A DNA stretch of 64,000 bases from Clostridia bacterium (lineage in GTDB: Bacteria > Bacillota > Clostridia > Oscillospirales > Acutalibacteraceae). Below, one piece after another: positions 23,050 to 32,443 of the stretch (position 1 is its first letter; each line of letters starts with the position of its first letter). The stretch spans positions 1 to 64,000 of the forward strand of contig JAUNDK010000006.1 of the NCBI GenBank assembly GCA_030526115.1. Direction: 5' to 3'. The notes under the pieces are model-generated. The model saw only the letters and a program-made list of their open reading frames with translations. It searched no databases and was not told the DNA's origin. Position numbers and translations under genes: made by a program.

Positions 23050-24123
23050 TCAGTCACCGAAGCTGATTCCTGTAAGCTTTGCCTGCTTTACGATATCGCT
23101 CTCAGGATCGACATACTTGAGCTTGCCTGCGATTTCCGCGAGAGGAATATCCACAATCTCTGTACCCTTGAGGGAAACCATCTTGCCGAAGTCTTTGCTG
23201 ATGATATGCTCTGCGGCAGCCGCACCAAGTCTTGTGGAGAGGACTCTGTCATAAGCACATGGCTGACCGCCTCTCTGGGTGTGACCCGGAACGGTAACTC
23301 TTGCCTCAACGCCTGTCTCTTTTACAATCTGATCCGCAATCTCATAGGCAACGGAAGGATATTCTCTGCTTGCTACCTTTGCTTTGTACTCCTTCTTCTT
23401 GAGCTTTGCGTCCTCCTTGGATATTGCACCCTCGGCTACTGCAAGAATTGTAAACTTCTTGCCCGCCATCTTTCTGTTCTCAATGGCCTTGCATACCTTC
23501 TTGATATCATAAGGAATTTCAGGCAGGAGGATAACATCGGCACCGCCGGCTATACCTGCATAAAGGGTAATCCAGCCGACCTTGTGGCCCATAACCTCGA
23601 CAATGAATACACGGCTGTGAGATGCCGCTGTTGTGTGAATACAGTCTATTGCCTCTGTGGCAATCTCTACGGAGGAATGGAAACCAAAAGTCATGTCCGT
23701 ACCCCAGACATCGTTATCAATGGTCTTTGGGCAACCCACAACATTAAGGCCTTCTTCGCTTAATCTGTTTGCGGTCTTTAACGAACCGTTACCGCCGAGT
23801 ACAACAAGGGCATCAAGACCTAATTTCTTGTATGTCTCCTTCATAGCCTTGACCTTGTCGATTCCTTCAGGGGTTGGCTTGTCGAGATCTTTGAAAGGTG
23901 TTCTGGATGTGCCTAAAATGGTACCGCCCACAGTGAGTATGCCCGAGAAAGACTTTGGCTTGAGAAGCTTGTAATTGCCGTAAATCATTCCCTTGTAACC
24001 GTCGATGAAACCGTAGATTTCAACATCATCCACTTTGTTGTATAAAGTTTTTGCGACACCTCTCATTGTTGCATTAAGTGCCTGACAGTCGCCACCGCTT
24101 GTTAAAATTCCAACTTTTAACAT
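23050..24123 (-). CDS. pfkA: 6-phosphofructokinase
   Basis: Phosphorylates fructose 6-phosphate to the 1,6-bisphosphate in glycolysis. The 357 residues carry the PFK fold: GILTSGGDCQALN at the N-terminus, GGNGS at 110-114, PKTIDNDVWGTD from 132 with the catalytic Asp in TIDND, and VMGHKVGWITLYAGIAGGAD. The phosphoryl-donor positions read Gly in GGNGS and Lys in PKTIDND. Gly suggests ATP, Lys is typical of the PPi or clade III enzymes. The usual acidic residue of GGDGS is Asn here. ATP use is likely but not certain. It follows ppk1 after 33 bases with AAGGAGGA before its ATG. Confidence 0.93.
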   Translation of the reverse strand: MLKVGILTSGGDCQALNATMRGVAKTLYNKVDDVEIYGFIDGYKGMIYGNYKLLKPKSFSGILTVGGTILGTSRTPFKDLDKPTPEGIDKVKAMKETYKKLGLDALVVLGGNGSLKTANRLSEEGLNVVGCPKTIDNDVWGTDMTFGFHSSVEIATEAIDCIHTTAASHSRVFIVEVMGHKVGWITLYAGIAGGADVILLPEIPYDIKKVCKAIENRKMAGKKFTILAVAEGAISKEDAKLKKKEYKAKVASREYPSVAYEIADQIVKETGVEARVTVPGHTQRGGQPCAYDRVLSTRLGAAAAEHIISKDFGKMVSLKGTEIVDIPLAEIAGKLKYVDPESDIVKQAKLTGISFGD

Positions 24124-24156
24124 AGTTTTATCCTCCTTGTGAAAAATCCGTATATT

Positions 24157-26385
24157 TTAATCTGTTGCTGTAATTCCTGCCTTTTCCGCTTCTTCGTAGG
24201 CCTCCCTGAAGAATATCTCCTGAGAGTTGAGCTTACCACCTTCGTGGTGCAGGTCTCTGTCCACATACAGACCCTCTCTTGACTGCATTTTGCCCTTCTC
24301 GTCATCGAGCATACCTGTATCGAAAATATGACGGATACGATTCTTTATACCCTCGTCATAAATCGGTACACCTATCTCGACACGGCGAACGGTGTTTCTT
24401 GTCATAAAGTCGGCAGAAGCTATGTAAATCTTCTCCTCCTCACCCTTGCCGAAGCGGTAAATTCTTGAATGTTCGAGGTATCTGCCCACTATGCTGATAA
24501 TGGTGATGTTATCTGTCTGCTCGGGAATTCCCGGTTTCAGACAGCATATACCTCTGACGATAAGTTCTATTTTTACTCCTGCTTTACTTGCCTCTATGAG
24601 CTTTTTGATAATCTTCTTGTCTGTGAGGGAGTTTATCTTTGCACCGATATATCCCTCTTTGCCATCCTTAGCCTTCTTAATCTCATCATCCATCATCTCG
24701 AGGATGCGGTTCTGCAGGCAGTTAGGTGCAACAAAAAGATGATTCATATCCTGAACTGTCTCACCCATTAAGAGTGCGCCGAATACCTTTGCCCCCTCTG
24801 CGCCGATATCCTGATTTGCGGTAATAAGAGAAAGGTCGGTATAAAGCTTTGAAGTTTTCTCGTTGTAGTTACCTGTGCCTATCTGGGTGATGTAGCTTAC
24901 TTCACCGTTGATTTTTCTTGTGATTAAGCACAGCTTGGAATGAACCTTGAGTCCCGGCAGACCGTAGATGACATTACATCCCGCATACTCAAGACGACGG
25001 CTCATCTCTATGTTGTTCTCCTCGTCGAATCTTGCACGAAGCTCAATGAGAACATCAACCTCTTTGCCGTTTTCGGCTGCTTCCACAAGAGCCTCAATAA
25101 TCTTTGAACGCTCCGCAACTCTGTAAAGAGTCATCTTTATGGAAACAACGCTGTCATCCTCTGCCGCCTCGTGTAACAGGCGGATAAATGCCTTCATATC
25201 GTTGAATGGATAAGAGAGAAGCACATCCTTTTTCTCAATCTGAGGAATGAGTTTTTCTTTTGCATTGAGCTGACAGCTCTGGCGGGGGCTTCTCTTATCG
25301 AAGAAAAGCTCCGGCTTGTTTCTCAGGTAGTCCTGAAGCTGGAACACAAACTTTAAGTCAAGCGGTGTATCCACCTTGATTACATGGGAAAGTCCTGTCT
25401 TTAACAGCTTTGAAAGGTCTGCCCTTGCACCCTTGGAGAGTTCTCTTGAAAGCTCTATTCTTACAGGGTTGAGTCTCTTTCTCTGCTTGATTAAATGCTC
25501 CATAGCCTCACGGTATTCAAGCTCTTCATCGTAGGCTTCTTCTGTATCTATATCCGCATTTCGTGTTACACGGATTATGGTTTTCTCCAGCACCTCATAT
25601 TTCCTGTAAAGCTTTGAGGCAAAGTGAAGAATAAGCTCCTCTGAGAGCATAAAGTTACCGGGTCTTGAAGGAATCTCAATAAGTCTCTTGAAAACAGAGT
25701 TTGTGCATGGAACTATGCCTATTCTCTGCTTATCGTTACGGTTCTTGAGCATAACCATGGCATACAGCTCTTTGTTATTTAGGAATGGGAAGGGCTGAGC
25801 CTTGCTTATTACCATAGGTGAAAGATAAGGGGCAATGTTCTTATCGAAGTATTTCTCCAGCAGTTCACCCTCCTGCTTTGAGAGCTTGTTGAAGTTGATA
25901 ATTCTGATTCCCTTAGGCTCCAGCTCGCCCATGAGCTGTTCGTATATCTTCGCCTTCTTTTTCTCAAGAGCCTTAACACGTCTTAGAATTGCGGAAATCT
26001 GCTCACTGCTTGTCATGTTGGTCTTATTCTCACGGTAATCGGGGTCTGCATCCCTCTGATCCATAATAGAACCCACTCTTACCATAAAGAATTCATCGAG
26101 ATTTGTCTGGAAAATAGAAGCGAATGTAAGTCTTTCCGCAAGAGGAACCGCGGGGTTGCCCGCCTCGTTCAGACATCTCTCATTGAACTGTAACCATGAA
26201 AGTTCTCGGTTTGTAAAGCAGTTTGCATCGTTGGTTTTGTTTACCTGTTTGTCCATAAAGTCTTTCTTTCTCCCGAATAGTAAATTATAACTCTGAACGG
26301 GATTTATTTGCTCTTCGGCTGTTTTTGTCTGCCTGTTTTCTTTTCTCAGTAATAGCGAAATCAATCTGCTGAAGAATTTTGCCAT
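24157..26385 (-). CDS. ppk1: Polyphosphate kinase 1
   Basis: Reversibly polymerises the gamma-phosphate of ATP into inorganic polyphosphate. The 742 residues include the PPK N domain (TNRELSWLQFNERCLNEAGN), the catalytic His in GLKVHSKLCLI, a second conserved His in YLEHSRIYRFG, and the LIELRARFDEENNI segment. Residues 1-43 are an extra N-terminal stretch with an amphipathic start (AKFFSRLISLLLRKE) not seen in typical PPK1. The ATG at 26385 is nonetheless preferred since a perfect AGGAGGT precedes it, while the internal Met44 has only a distant GGGAG. It probably forms an operon with pfkA. Confidence 0.95.
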   Translation of the reverse strand: MAKFFSRLISLLLRKENRQTKTAEEQINPVQSYNLLFGRKKDFMDKQVNKTNDANCFTNRELSWLQFNERCLNEAGNPAVPLAERLTFASIFQTNLDEFFMVRVGSIMDQRDADPDYRENKTNMTSSEQISAILRRVKALEKKKAKIYEQLMGELEPKGIRIINFNKLSKQEGELLEKYFDKNIAPYLSPMVISKAQPFPFLNNKELYAMVMLKNRNDKQRIGIVPCTNSVFKRLIEIPSRPGNFMLSEELILHFASKLYRKYEVLEKTIIRVTRNADIDTEEAYDEELEYREAMEHLIKQRKRLNPVRIELSRELSKGARADLSKLLKTGLSHVIKVDTPLDLKFVFQLQDYLRNKPELFFDKRSPRQSCQLNAKEKLIPQIEKKDVLLSYPFNDMKAFIRLLHEAAEDDSVVSIKMTLYRVAERSKIIEALVEAAENGKEVDVLIELRARFDEENNIEMSRRLEYAGCNVIYGLPGLKVHSKLCLITRKINGEVSYITQIGTGNYNEKTSKLYTDLSLITANQDIGAEGAKVFGALLMGETVQDMNHLFVAPNCLQNRILEMMDDEIKKAKDGKEGYIGAKINSLTDKKIIKKLIEASKAGVKIELIVRGICCLKPGIPEQTDNITIISIVGRYLEHSRIYRFGKGEEEKIYIASADFMTRNTVRRVEIGVPIYDEGIKNRIRHIFDTGMLDDEKGKMQSREGLYVDRDLHHEGGKLNSQEIFFREAYEEAEKAGITATD

Positions 26386-26408
26386 TATTACCTCCTGACA
26401 GGAAAATA

Positions 26409-26434
26409 TCCACAGCAGGAATACCTGCCGTGGA
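26409..26434 (-). promoter_or_regulatory. Hairpin in the ppk1 leader
   Basis: Minus strand TCCACGGCAGG pairs with CCTGCTGTGGA (ten of eleven) around TATT, followed by TATTTTCC, 24 bases before the ppk1 ATG. It could be an attenuator or an mRNA-stabilising 5' stem. Confidence 0.55.
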
Positions 26435-26479
26435 CAGAAAAAACTTCAGATTCCGGTATCCTTATTACTGTTACTCGAA

Positions 26480-26508
26480 ATTATACTCCCGTTTCAGTAT
26501 ATTTTCAA
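26480..26508 (-). promoter_or_regulatory. Promoter of ppk1-pfkA
   Basis: Minus strand TTGAAA (26503-26508), 17-base spacer, TATAAT (26480-26485). Confidence 0.75.
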
Positions 26509-26593
26509 TGGTAATATAATACATAATTATATAAAATCTATGAAAGACATATAAAAATCCTGTGGATTTCAGGTTAAACAAATCCGAATGCAG

Positions 26594-26626
26594 AAAAATA
26601 TCCCACCGAATAAATCGATGGGATAT
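26594..26626 (-). terminator. Terminator after the zinc-ribbon membrane protein gene
   Basis: Minus strand ATATCCCA...TGGGATAT (26598-26605 with 26619-26626) followed by TTTTTC. Confidence 0.8.
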
Positions 26627-26630
26627 TCCG

Positions 26631-27422
26631 TTATTCCATATTCAGTGCTGCCTCATATAGTTTTGTGTTTATTCTTCCCAAAACTTCGATATAGTATGCG
26701 TACTCCTCTGTGGTGAGGTCATCATCTGCTATATCGTCCAGCTCCTTCATGGTTTTTGTGTATTTACCGAGAAAATCGGAATACTCAAGAATCATGTTAA
26801 AATCCGCACTATCCTCTGAGAAAGAATTCATAAACTCTATGTATTCATCAAAAAATTCCTCGTAAGCATCCATTGCCTCTTTGAACTCGGGGCTGATTCC
26901 GGAGCGTTCTTCCACCGGTACTTCAGTGGGTTCCGGAGAAGGCTCTTCAGTTGGTTCCGGTGTTGGTTCTTCGGTCGGCTCCGGAGTAACTTCTTCAGCA
27001 GAAGCCTCACTCGGTATTTCATCATCTTCTTCAATTTCCTCTGCTACCGGTGTCGCTGTGGGTTTTGGAGTGGACGCTTTCTTCTTTTCCTCAACTATAT
27101 CAGAAACAGTTGTTTTATGGCTTTCGGTAATCTTTGATGGCTTTGTACCTTCTTTTACCACAAAATACGTGAACCCTGCAAATCCGATTACGGCAATCAG
27201 GATTATTGTGAGAAAGAATTTCAGGCATCCGCGTCTTTTCTTCGGCTTTGGTCTTTCCACATATCGCGGCAGAACTATCGGCTGTGGCGGTGCGACTGTC
27301 TTTGGAATTTCCACTTTCGGTTCTTCTTTTTTCTCCTCGGTAAGAGTTCCGAAATTAAAACCGCACTCCGGACAGAATTTCGCTTCGTCGGGAATCTGTT
27401 TTCCGCATTTGATACAGAACAT
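26631..27422 (-). CDS. Zinc-ribbon, single-span membrane protein with PT/E repeats (DUF6591-like C-terminus)
   Basis: A 263-residue protein with four parts: a cytoplasmic zinc ribbon (CxxC at 3-6 and 17-20, MFCIKCGKQIPDEAKFCPECG), a Pro/Lys-rich linker, one membrane helix at about 67-88, and an outside portion made of Pro-Thr-Glu repeats (EPTEEPTPEPTEE, residues 145-170) leading to a helical C-terminal domain (SPEFKEAMDAYEEFFDEY onward). This last domain resembles DUF6591, whose function is unknown. No neighbour suggests a role; it has its own terminator. The Pro/Glu spacer resembles those of the M23 hydrolase at 51-53 kb, which suggests a cell-wall-spanning stalk. Confidence 0.7.
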   Translation of the reverse strand: MFCIKCGKQIPDEAKFCPECGFNFGTLTEEKKEEPKVEIPKTVAPPQPIVLPRYVERPKPKKRRGCLKFFLTIILIAVIGFAGFTYFVVKEGTKPSKITESHKTTVSDIVEEKKKASTPKPTATPVAEEIEEDDEIPSEASAEEVTPEPTEEPTPEPTEEPSPEPTEVPVEERSGISPEFKEAMDAYEEFFDEYIEFMNSFSEDSADFNMILEYSDFLGKYTKTMKELDDIADDDLTTEEYAYYIEVLGRINTKLYEAALNME

Positions 27423-27535
27423 GTTATCATACCTTTCAATAATATATTTGATTGGAAATCAGTTTTATATTAACAGCATAACAATGTAATATTGTTGTCT
27501 TAAGAACACAGTTTTCCTGATTCTCATTACTATAT

Positions 27536-27576
27536 GACAAAAGACAGGATTCACCATTTTACTGTAAATCCTGTCT
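27536..27576 (-). terminator. Terminator of the Sel1-like protein gene
   Basis: Minus strand AGACAGGATT...AATCCTGTCT (arms 27542-27551 and 27567-27576) followed by TTTTGT. Confidence 0.8.
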
Positions 27577-27620
27577 CAATTTATCTGTATATGATTTTTT
27601 CGGAATATGCTGCCGGAACA

Positions 27621-29597
27621 TCAGTCCTGAACTTTTCTCACAATCTCTTTATACTGCTCCAGCGGTCTTATAAGTTCGCTCTGTCTTATGACGAATATAC
27701 TCTCAACGGTTACTTCTTTTTCACCTTCTGATGTGATTACTATAACCTTATCTCCCTCATGAATTTTATCATCTTCGCAGATATAGTTATAGGTGTTTCC
27801 GCCCTCTTCAAAACTTACCGCCGCAAAGCGAATTGTAGGCTCTGCTTTTCTTGCTCTGTCCACTCTGAATGTGTATTTACGTGCCTTTACATAAGCTACC
27901 AGCTCATCATACAGATAAAATTCGTGTCTGTTGTAATCCGCATTGAAAACTATATGATTGTAGACAAATCTGCCTGTGTTCATACACCAGAATTTTTCAG
28001 GTCTGTCGCAGTACAGATTGACTTCATCAAGCAAATCACAGTAAGCAAGCTCCGGAACAGTAATCAGATTTGCCGTATATGCCCTTGTGCCGTCATGCTC
28101 CAGAAGTGCCATGGTGAATTTTATCATGTCTTTTCCTATTTTATGATAAAGCACCTCAACTCTTCTTCCGCCTGCTGTCATCTGTCCGCAAAGCCACGGA
28201 AAGTTCATGCTGAACGTATCTCTTGTATGGCTCACTTTATCACCAAGCATACTTTCGACATTTCCGAGTCGCTCGGTAATCTCTTCTGAGAGCTTTTTAT
28301 CATGATACCACTCGGCACATTCTATTCTCTTTCGGATTGCAAGATCCGCCTGAAGGTAGTAAAGATAAGCAAGACGCATATCTTTTTCGGTGCCTATTCC
28401 CTCTTCGGCACCTCTGCCGAGTCGGTATGCGGCATCGGCAAATTCATAGTCAAATCTTTTCTGACGGAAATCATCAAAAGTGCTGTTATACACTTCTGTC
28501 CACAGCTTGTTTGCAATATACGGCTGTTTCTTTACACCGAGTCCGTAGGCAAACATATCGCCCATAGTGTAATTTGATTCATAGAATCCGGCAAATGCAC
28601 CGATTGTGAAATATTTGTATGCCTTCTTATAATCGGGCTTACCTGTAACTCTTCCGTAAAATGCAAGATTACCGAGGAAATTTGCGGTAAAAGGATCGCC
28701 GTCCATATCATAAAGGCGCTTGAAGCATTCCTCACATGCCACCCAGTCCTGCTCATAGGCACGATTTCCGTTACCGAAACAGCCTATGGCTTTTTTTCTC
28801 AGTGCTACGGGATTGCCCCTCTCACTGAGTTCATCGGTAAACAGCCTGTATAATCCGATTTCTCTGTCTGTTGCCGACATCATTGCTGCTTTCTCACTGA
28901 AAACATCGATATATTTTTCCATTATAAAATCGGGAAAATATTTCAGCTCTGTTTCATACCTGCTGCTTTTTATGTGACAGTCAAGAAAATCCTCAAATTT
29001 AAACATATCCTCAACTGTAACAGCAGAGGGCTTTTTGGAAACATTGTTCACAACAAATCTGACAATGTCGGAATCTTCAAGGCACAGAATCTCTTCTGCC
29101 TTTTCTGTGATTCCTTCAGGAAGAATTTTTTCCTCATCGCCGAATTTTCCCACTGTTTTCACCACATAGATATATTCAAGGAAATTATAGACACAGTTTC
29201 TGTCCATACTATCAATGAAATATCTGATGGCATTTAACAGCATTCTGGGCGTAATATCCAGTCTGCATTTTGAAGAAATTGAAAACGGAAGCATAACATC
29301 GCCGTAAAGCTCCTCTAAATCCACTTTCAGTTTCAGATATCTGCCGGCATCCGCCGAAGTCATCTTTATCGGCTCGATGCGACCGGTTTTATTCTGTAAT
29401 ATATCGTTGTCTATAAGATCATACTCTGTATCATCGGTTTCGAACATGAAATCAAATGATTCGGCAGCATCGGAATTCATGGCCTCAAGAAGCCAGACTC
29501 CGGTTTTGTTGCCCGAAAAGCTGTCATCTATCTTTGCAAAAAAATGCCCGAACTCATCGTTCAGCAGCACCATATCCCCTTTTTTATATTTAAGCAT
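27621..29597 (-). CDS. Large cytoplasmic protein with Sel1/TPR-like repeats, unknown function
   Basis: A 658-residue soluble protein without signal peptide. The middle (about residues 290-430) has helical repeats of the Sel1 kind: KKAYKYFTIGAFAGFYESNYTMGDMFAYGLGVKKQ and YRLGRGAEEGIGTEKDMRLAYLYYLQAD. The N-terminal part (KGDMVLLNDEFGHFFAKI) and the C-terminal part (EGDKVIVITSEGEKEVTVESI) are beta-rich and look like small barrel modules. Sel1 repeats serve as protein-binding scaffolds. I do not recognise the rest. AAGGAAAT precedes the ATG, and the gene is monocistronic between two terminators. Confidence 0.7.
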   Translation of the reverse strand: MLKYKKGDMVLLNDEFGHFFAKIDDSFSGNKTGVWLLEAMNSDAAESFDFMFETDDTEYDLIDNDILQNKTGRIEPIKMTSADAGRYLKLKVDLEELYGDVMLPFSISSKCRLDITPRMLLNAIRYFIDSMDRNCVYNFLEYIYVVKTVGKFGDEEKILPEGITEKAEEILCLEDSDIVRFVVNNVSKKPSAVTVEDMFKFEDFLDCHIKSSRYETELKYFPDFIMEKYIDVFSEKAAMMSATDREIGLYRLFTDELSERGNPVALRKKAIGCFGNGNRAYEQDWVACEECFKRLYDMDGDPFTANFLGNLAFYGRVTGKPDYKKAYKYFTIGAFAGFYESNYTMGDMFAYGLGVKKQPYIANKLWTEVYNSTFDDFRQKRFDYEFADAAYRLGRGAEEGIGTEKDMRLAYLYYLQADLAIRKRIECAEWYHDKKLSEEITERLGNVESMLGDKVSHTRDTFSMNFPWLCGQMTAGGRRVEVLYHKIGKDMIKFTMALLEHDGTRAYTANLITVPELAYCDLLDEVNLYCDRPEKFWCMNTGRFVYNHIVFNADYNRHEFYLYDELVAYVKARKYTFRVDRARKAEPTIRFAAVSFEEGGNTYNYICEDDKIHEGDKVIVITSEGEKEVTVESIFVIRQSELIRPLEQYKEIVRKVQD

Positions 29598-29674
29598 ATA
29601 ATCATTTCCTTAAAATAACATAGTGGGCTTATTATATCGAAAATTCCCCATTACTGCAAGATAATAAGGCATAA

Positions 29675-29708
29675 ATAAAAGACAGACTTATAGGAAAAGT
29701 CTGTCTTT
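29675..29708. terminator. Terminator of nudC
   Basis: AAAGACAGACTT (29678-29689) pairs with AAGTCTGTCTTT (29697-29708), 12 pairs. Minus-strand reading gives a TTTATTTATG tail. Confidence 0.85.
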
Positions 29709-29718
29709 ATACACATTA

Positions 29719-30606
29719 TCATACCTGAAACTCAGGCTTTGCATCATATATGGATGTTGCTATTGCATCTTCATCCTTGTTCTGCTTGAATGTCTGCATC
29801 ATTGTGGCGGTTAAGCTCATAAGATTCTCCCTGAGCGGAATATCTTCTCTGTCATACCAGTCGGCTGTGGCAAGTTCACTCTCCTGTCGGATTATGGTAT
29901 CGTCACCGTCAAGGTCGGCATAAAAGCCAACGAGAATATTTCGTGAATATCCCCACGGCTGACTGCCAACATATCTGATATTTTTAACCTTAACACCGGT
30001 TTCTTCCATTACCTCGCGACGAACGGTGTCTTCCAGAGTTTCACCGGGCTCCATAAATCCTGCAACCAGCGCATAATGTCCCGTTCTTGAACCGGCATAC
30101 TGAGTAAGAAGAAGTTTGTTTCCGTTTCTCACACCTACAATTACCGCCACGCTCATATCATGATAACGGATATTGCCGCAATCCGGGCAAACCATGCTTC
30201 TCTCGTTTTCATGGTGAACCATGGGTTTTCCGCAAACTCCGCAGAACTTGTTGTGCTCATAAAAATAAGCGAAATGAAGTGCTGTTGTGCATCCGAAATA
30301 TCTCCAGTCGGGAATTTCAAACTCGACTTCACTGTGAAGATTATGGAACATAAACTCATCATTTTCCGTAATACTCTCGGCATCTTTATTCATAAGTAAT
30401 ACAAAACCCTGCTCATCTATGCTGAAAAGGTAGATGAGTTTTTCCCTGTCAACACAGAGTTCAGATACTCGCGGAAGGTCTATTTCCGGTCTGACTTTCA
30501 TGAGGAGTTTCGGGCCCCTGAAAACCATTATGTAATCTTCATCTTTTGCTTTGCGTTCCGGTATAAAATCCGGATTATATTTTCTGTTTCCTATATCCTG
30601 TAACAT
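29719..30606 (-). CDS. nudC: NADH pyrophosphatase-type Nudix hydrolase
   Basis: A 295-residue Nudix enzyme that splits NADH, or NAD-capped RNA ends, to mononucleotides. A Cys4 zinc ribbon (CGVCG then CPDCG) sits before the Nudix fold, as in NudC. The Nudix box GFMEPGETLEDTVRREVMEETG is complete. The family selector after it reads SQPWGYSRNI instead of the usual SQPWPFPxS, so the first four residues are conserved but the rest differs, a pattern seen in divergent Firmicute members. GAGGAAT precedes the ATG. Substrate assignment is likely but not proven given this change. Confidence 0.85.
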   Translation of the reverse strand: MLQDIGNRKYNPDFIPERKAKDEDYIMVFRGPKLLMKVRPEIDLPRVSELCVDREKLIYLFSIDEQGFVLLMNKDAESITENDEFMFHNLHSEVEFEIPDWRYFGCTTALHFAYFYEHNKFCGVCGKPMVHHENERSMVCPDCGNIRYHDMSVAVIVGVRNGNKLLLTQYAGSRTGHYALVAGFMEPGETLEDTVRREVMEETGVKVKNIRYVGSQPWGYSRNILVGFYADLDGDDTIIRQESELATADWYDREDIPLRENLMSLTATMMQTFKQNKDEDAIATSIYDAKPEFQV

Positions 30607-30682
30607 TATTTATTCCTCTTTTTTCATTTTAGTCAAAATGAAGTTTATCACTATTAACTGCAAAATTCAAGTTTATGGCTGA

Positions 30683-30718
30683 GTAAAAGGACGGAAGAGC
30701 TCTGCGGCCGTTCCGTCC
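30683..30718 (-). terminator. Terminator of the type IV pilus operon
   Basis: Minus strand GGACGGAA...TTCCGTCC (30689-30696 with 30711-30718) followed by TTTTAC. Confidence 0.85.
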
Positions 30719-30759
30719 CTATAATTACCGTATTGTAAATTGAAACCTGTTTATTTTTA

Positions 30760-32430
30760 TCAAACTGAATGGTATGCCACCTTGATAAGCTCTTCCATTG
30801 TTGTAACACCCTGCTCAACAAGATCGGTTGCACTTTCTTTAAGAGTTCTGAATCCCTGATTCTGCTTTGCATAATCGGTCATCTTCTGAACACTTGCACC
30901 CTCGGAAATAAGCTCACTAAATCCTTTGTCTACGGTGACTATTTCATGAATGGCTGTTCTTCCGTTATAGCCTGTATTATTACAGTATGGACAACCAACA
31001 GGTTTTCTGATTTTCTTAATATCTCTGCCGAAGAAAGCTCTCTCTTCATCACTTGTTTCCACCCATGTGCTGCAATGAGTGCATACCTTTCGCATAAGTC
31101 GCTGGGCAACAAGACCGACCAAAGAGTTGGCAATAAGATACTGCTCAACGCCCATGTCACGAAGTCTGACTATGGATGAAATTGCATCGTTGGTGTGAAG
31201 TGTGGAGAGAACAAGGTGACCTGTAATCGCCGCTCTTACGGAGATGGATGCGGTCTCGTTATCTCTTGTTTCACCAACCATTATGATATCGGGGTCCTGT
31301 CGCAGCAGGGCACGAAGTCCCAGCTCGAATGTGAGACCGGACTGGTTATTGACCTGCATCTGATTTACCTTAGGAACATTCTTTTCAACAGGATCCTCAA
31401 TGGTGGAAATATTAACATTTCCGCCCGAGAGATGCTCGAGTATCATGTAAAGTGTTGTTGACTTGCCTGAACCGGTCGGGCCTGTAATATATACTATTCC
31501 GTTCGGTGTGTTGAGTATTGGGGCAAATTTTCTGTAATCACTCTCGTTCATTCCGAAGTGGCCGGCATTATCAACACTGCCCTTGGTGGCGAGAATTCTC
31601 AGAACCGCCTTTTCGCCGTAAACTGTCGGAATTACCGAAATTCGGATATTTACATTCTGACCGTCTATTTTTGTCTTATAGTGTCCGTCCTGAGGAATAC
31701 GCTTTTCGGCTATGTCGAGGTTGGACATAATCTTGATTCTTGCAATAACCGACTGATGAATCGAGGTCTGAAGCTGAACATAATCAACAATCACACCGTC
31801 AACTCTCATTCTGACGAGAGTTTTATCCTCAAAAGGCTCAATATGAATATCGGATGCTCCGGTGTTATAACCTCTTATGATAAGGCTCTGTACCAGTCTG
31901 ATGATTGGGGCATCTCCGTCACCATCATCAACGTTAAGCTCTTCAAGTTCCTCTTCACTTCCTGTGGAATTGGCATTTTTTGCCGCTTCTCTGGCACTTA
32001 TCTCAGAATAATAGAAATTTATCGCTCCGAGAATAGGACCTTTCTCACACAGGTGAACACTGAGTGTCATTCCGACAGCCTGGCTTACCTCCTCAAGGCC
32101 GTACATGTTCAGCGGATCGCTGGTTATAACCTCGAGGGTGTTTCCGTTCAGCTTGTATGCAATTATATTATTTTCTTCGGCAAGTCCTCTCGGAATCATG
32201 CCGACGGCATTAATATCAAAGTCTGTTCTGCCTATGTCTATCATTGGCAGAGAAAGTCTCTGAGCAAGGGCATTAAGCTTCTGCCCCTCAGTAACAAAGC
32301 CCAGCTCCTCGACTATCTCACCTATTCTTTTATTTTTATGCTCTCGCTGATATTCAAGGGCCTGCTGCAGCTGTTCCTCTGTAATATAACCCTGCTGCTT
32401 CAGAACCTCGCCTATAGGTATATTTGCCAT
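30760..32430 (-). CDS. pilB: Type IV pilus / type II secretion assembly ATPase PilB (GspE family)
   Basis: Cytoplasmic hexameric ATPase that powers pilus polymerisation. The 556 residues contain an N-terminal MshEN/GspE domain (GEVLKQQGYITEEQLQQALEYQ), then the motor: Walker A GPTGSGKST, Asp box, Walker B IIMVGETRD, His box TGHLVLSTLHTNDA, and a Cys4 zinc module (CTHC...CPYC) near residue 445-480. It is the last gene of the pilus operon, 14 bases after pilO. Some MshEN domains bind c-di-GMP; whether this one does cannot be read reliably. Confidence 0.93.
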   Translation of the reverse strand: MANIPIGEVLKQQGYITEEQLQQALEYQREHKNKRIGEIVEELGFVTEGQKLNALAQRLSLPMIDIGRTDFDINAVGMIPRGLAEENNIIAYKLNGNTLEVITSDPLNMYGLEEVSQAVGMTLSVHLCEKGPILGAINFYYSEISAREAAKNANSTGSEEELEELNVDDGDGDAPIIRLVQSLIIRGYNTGASDIHIEPFEDKTLVRMRVDGVIVDYVQLQTSIHQSVIARIKIMSNLDIAEKRIPQDGHYKTKIDGQNVNIRISVIPTVYGEKAVLRILATKGSVDNAGHFGMNESDYRKFAPILNTPNGIVYITGPTGSGKSTTLYMILEHLSGGNVNISTIEDPVEKNVPKVNQMQVNNQSGLTFELGLRALLRQDPDIIMVGETRDNETASISVRAAITGHLVLSTLHTNDAISSIVRLRDMGVEQYLIANSLVGLVAQRLMRKVCTHCSTWVETSDEERAFFGRDIKKIRKPVGCPYCNNTGYNGRTAIHEIVTVDKGFSELISEGASVQKMTDYAKQNQGFRTLKESATDLVEQGVTTMEELIKVAYHSV

Positions 32431-32443
32431 TTTGCTACCTCTG

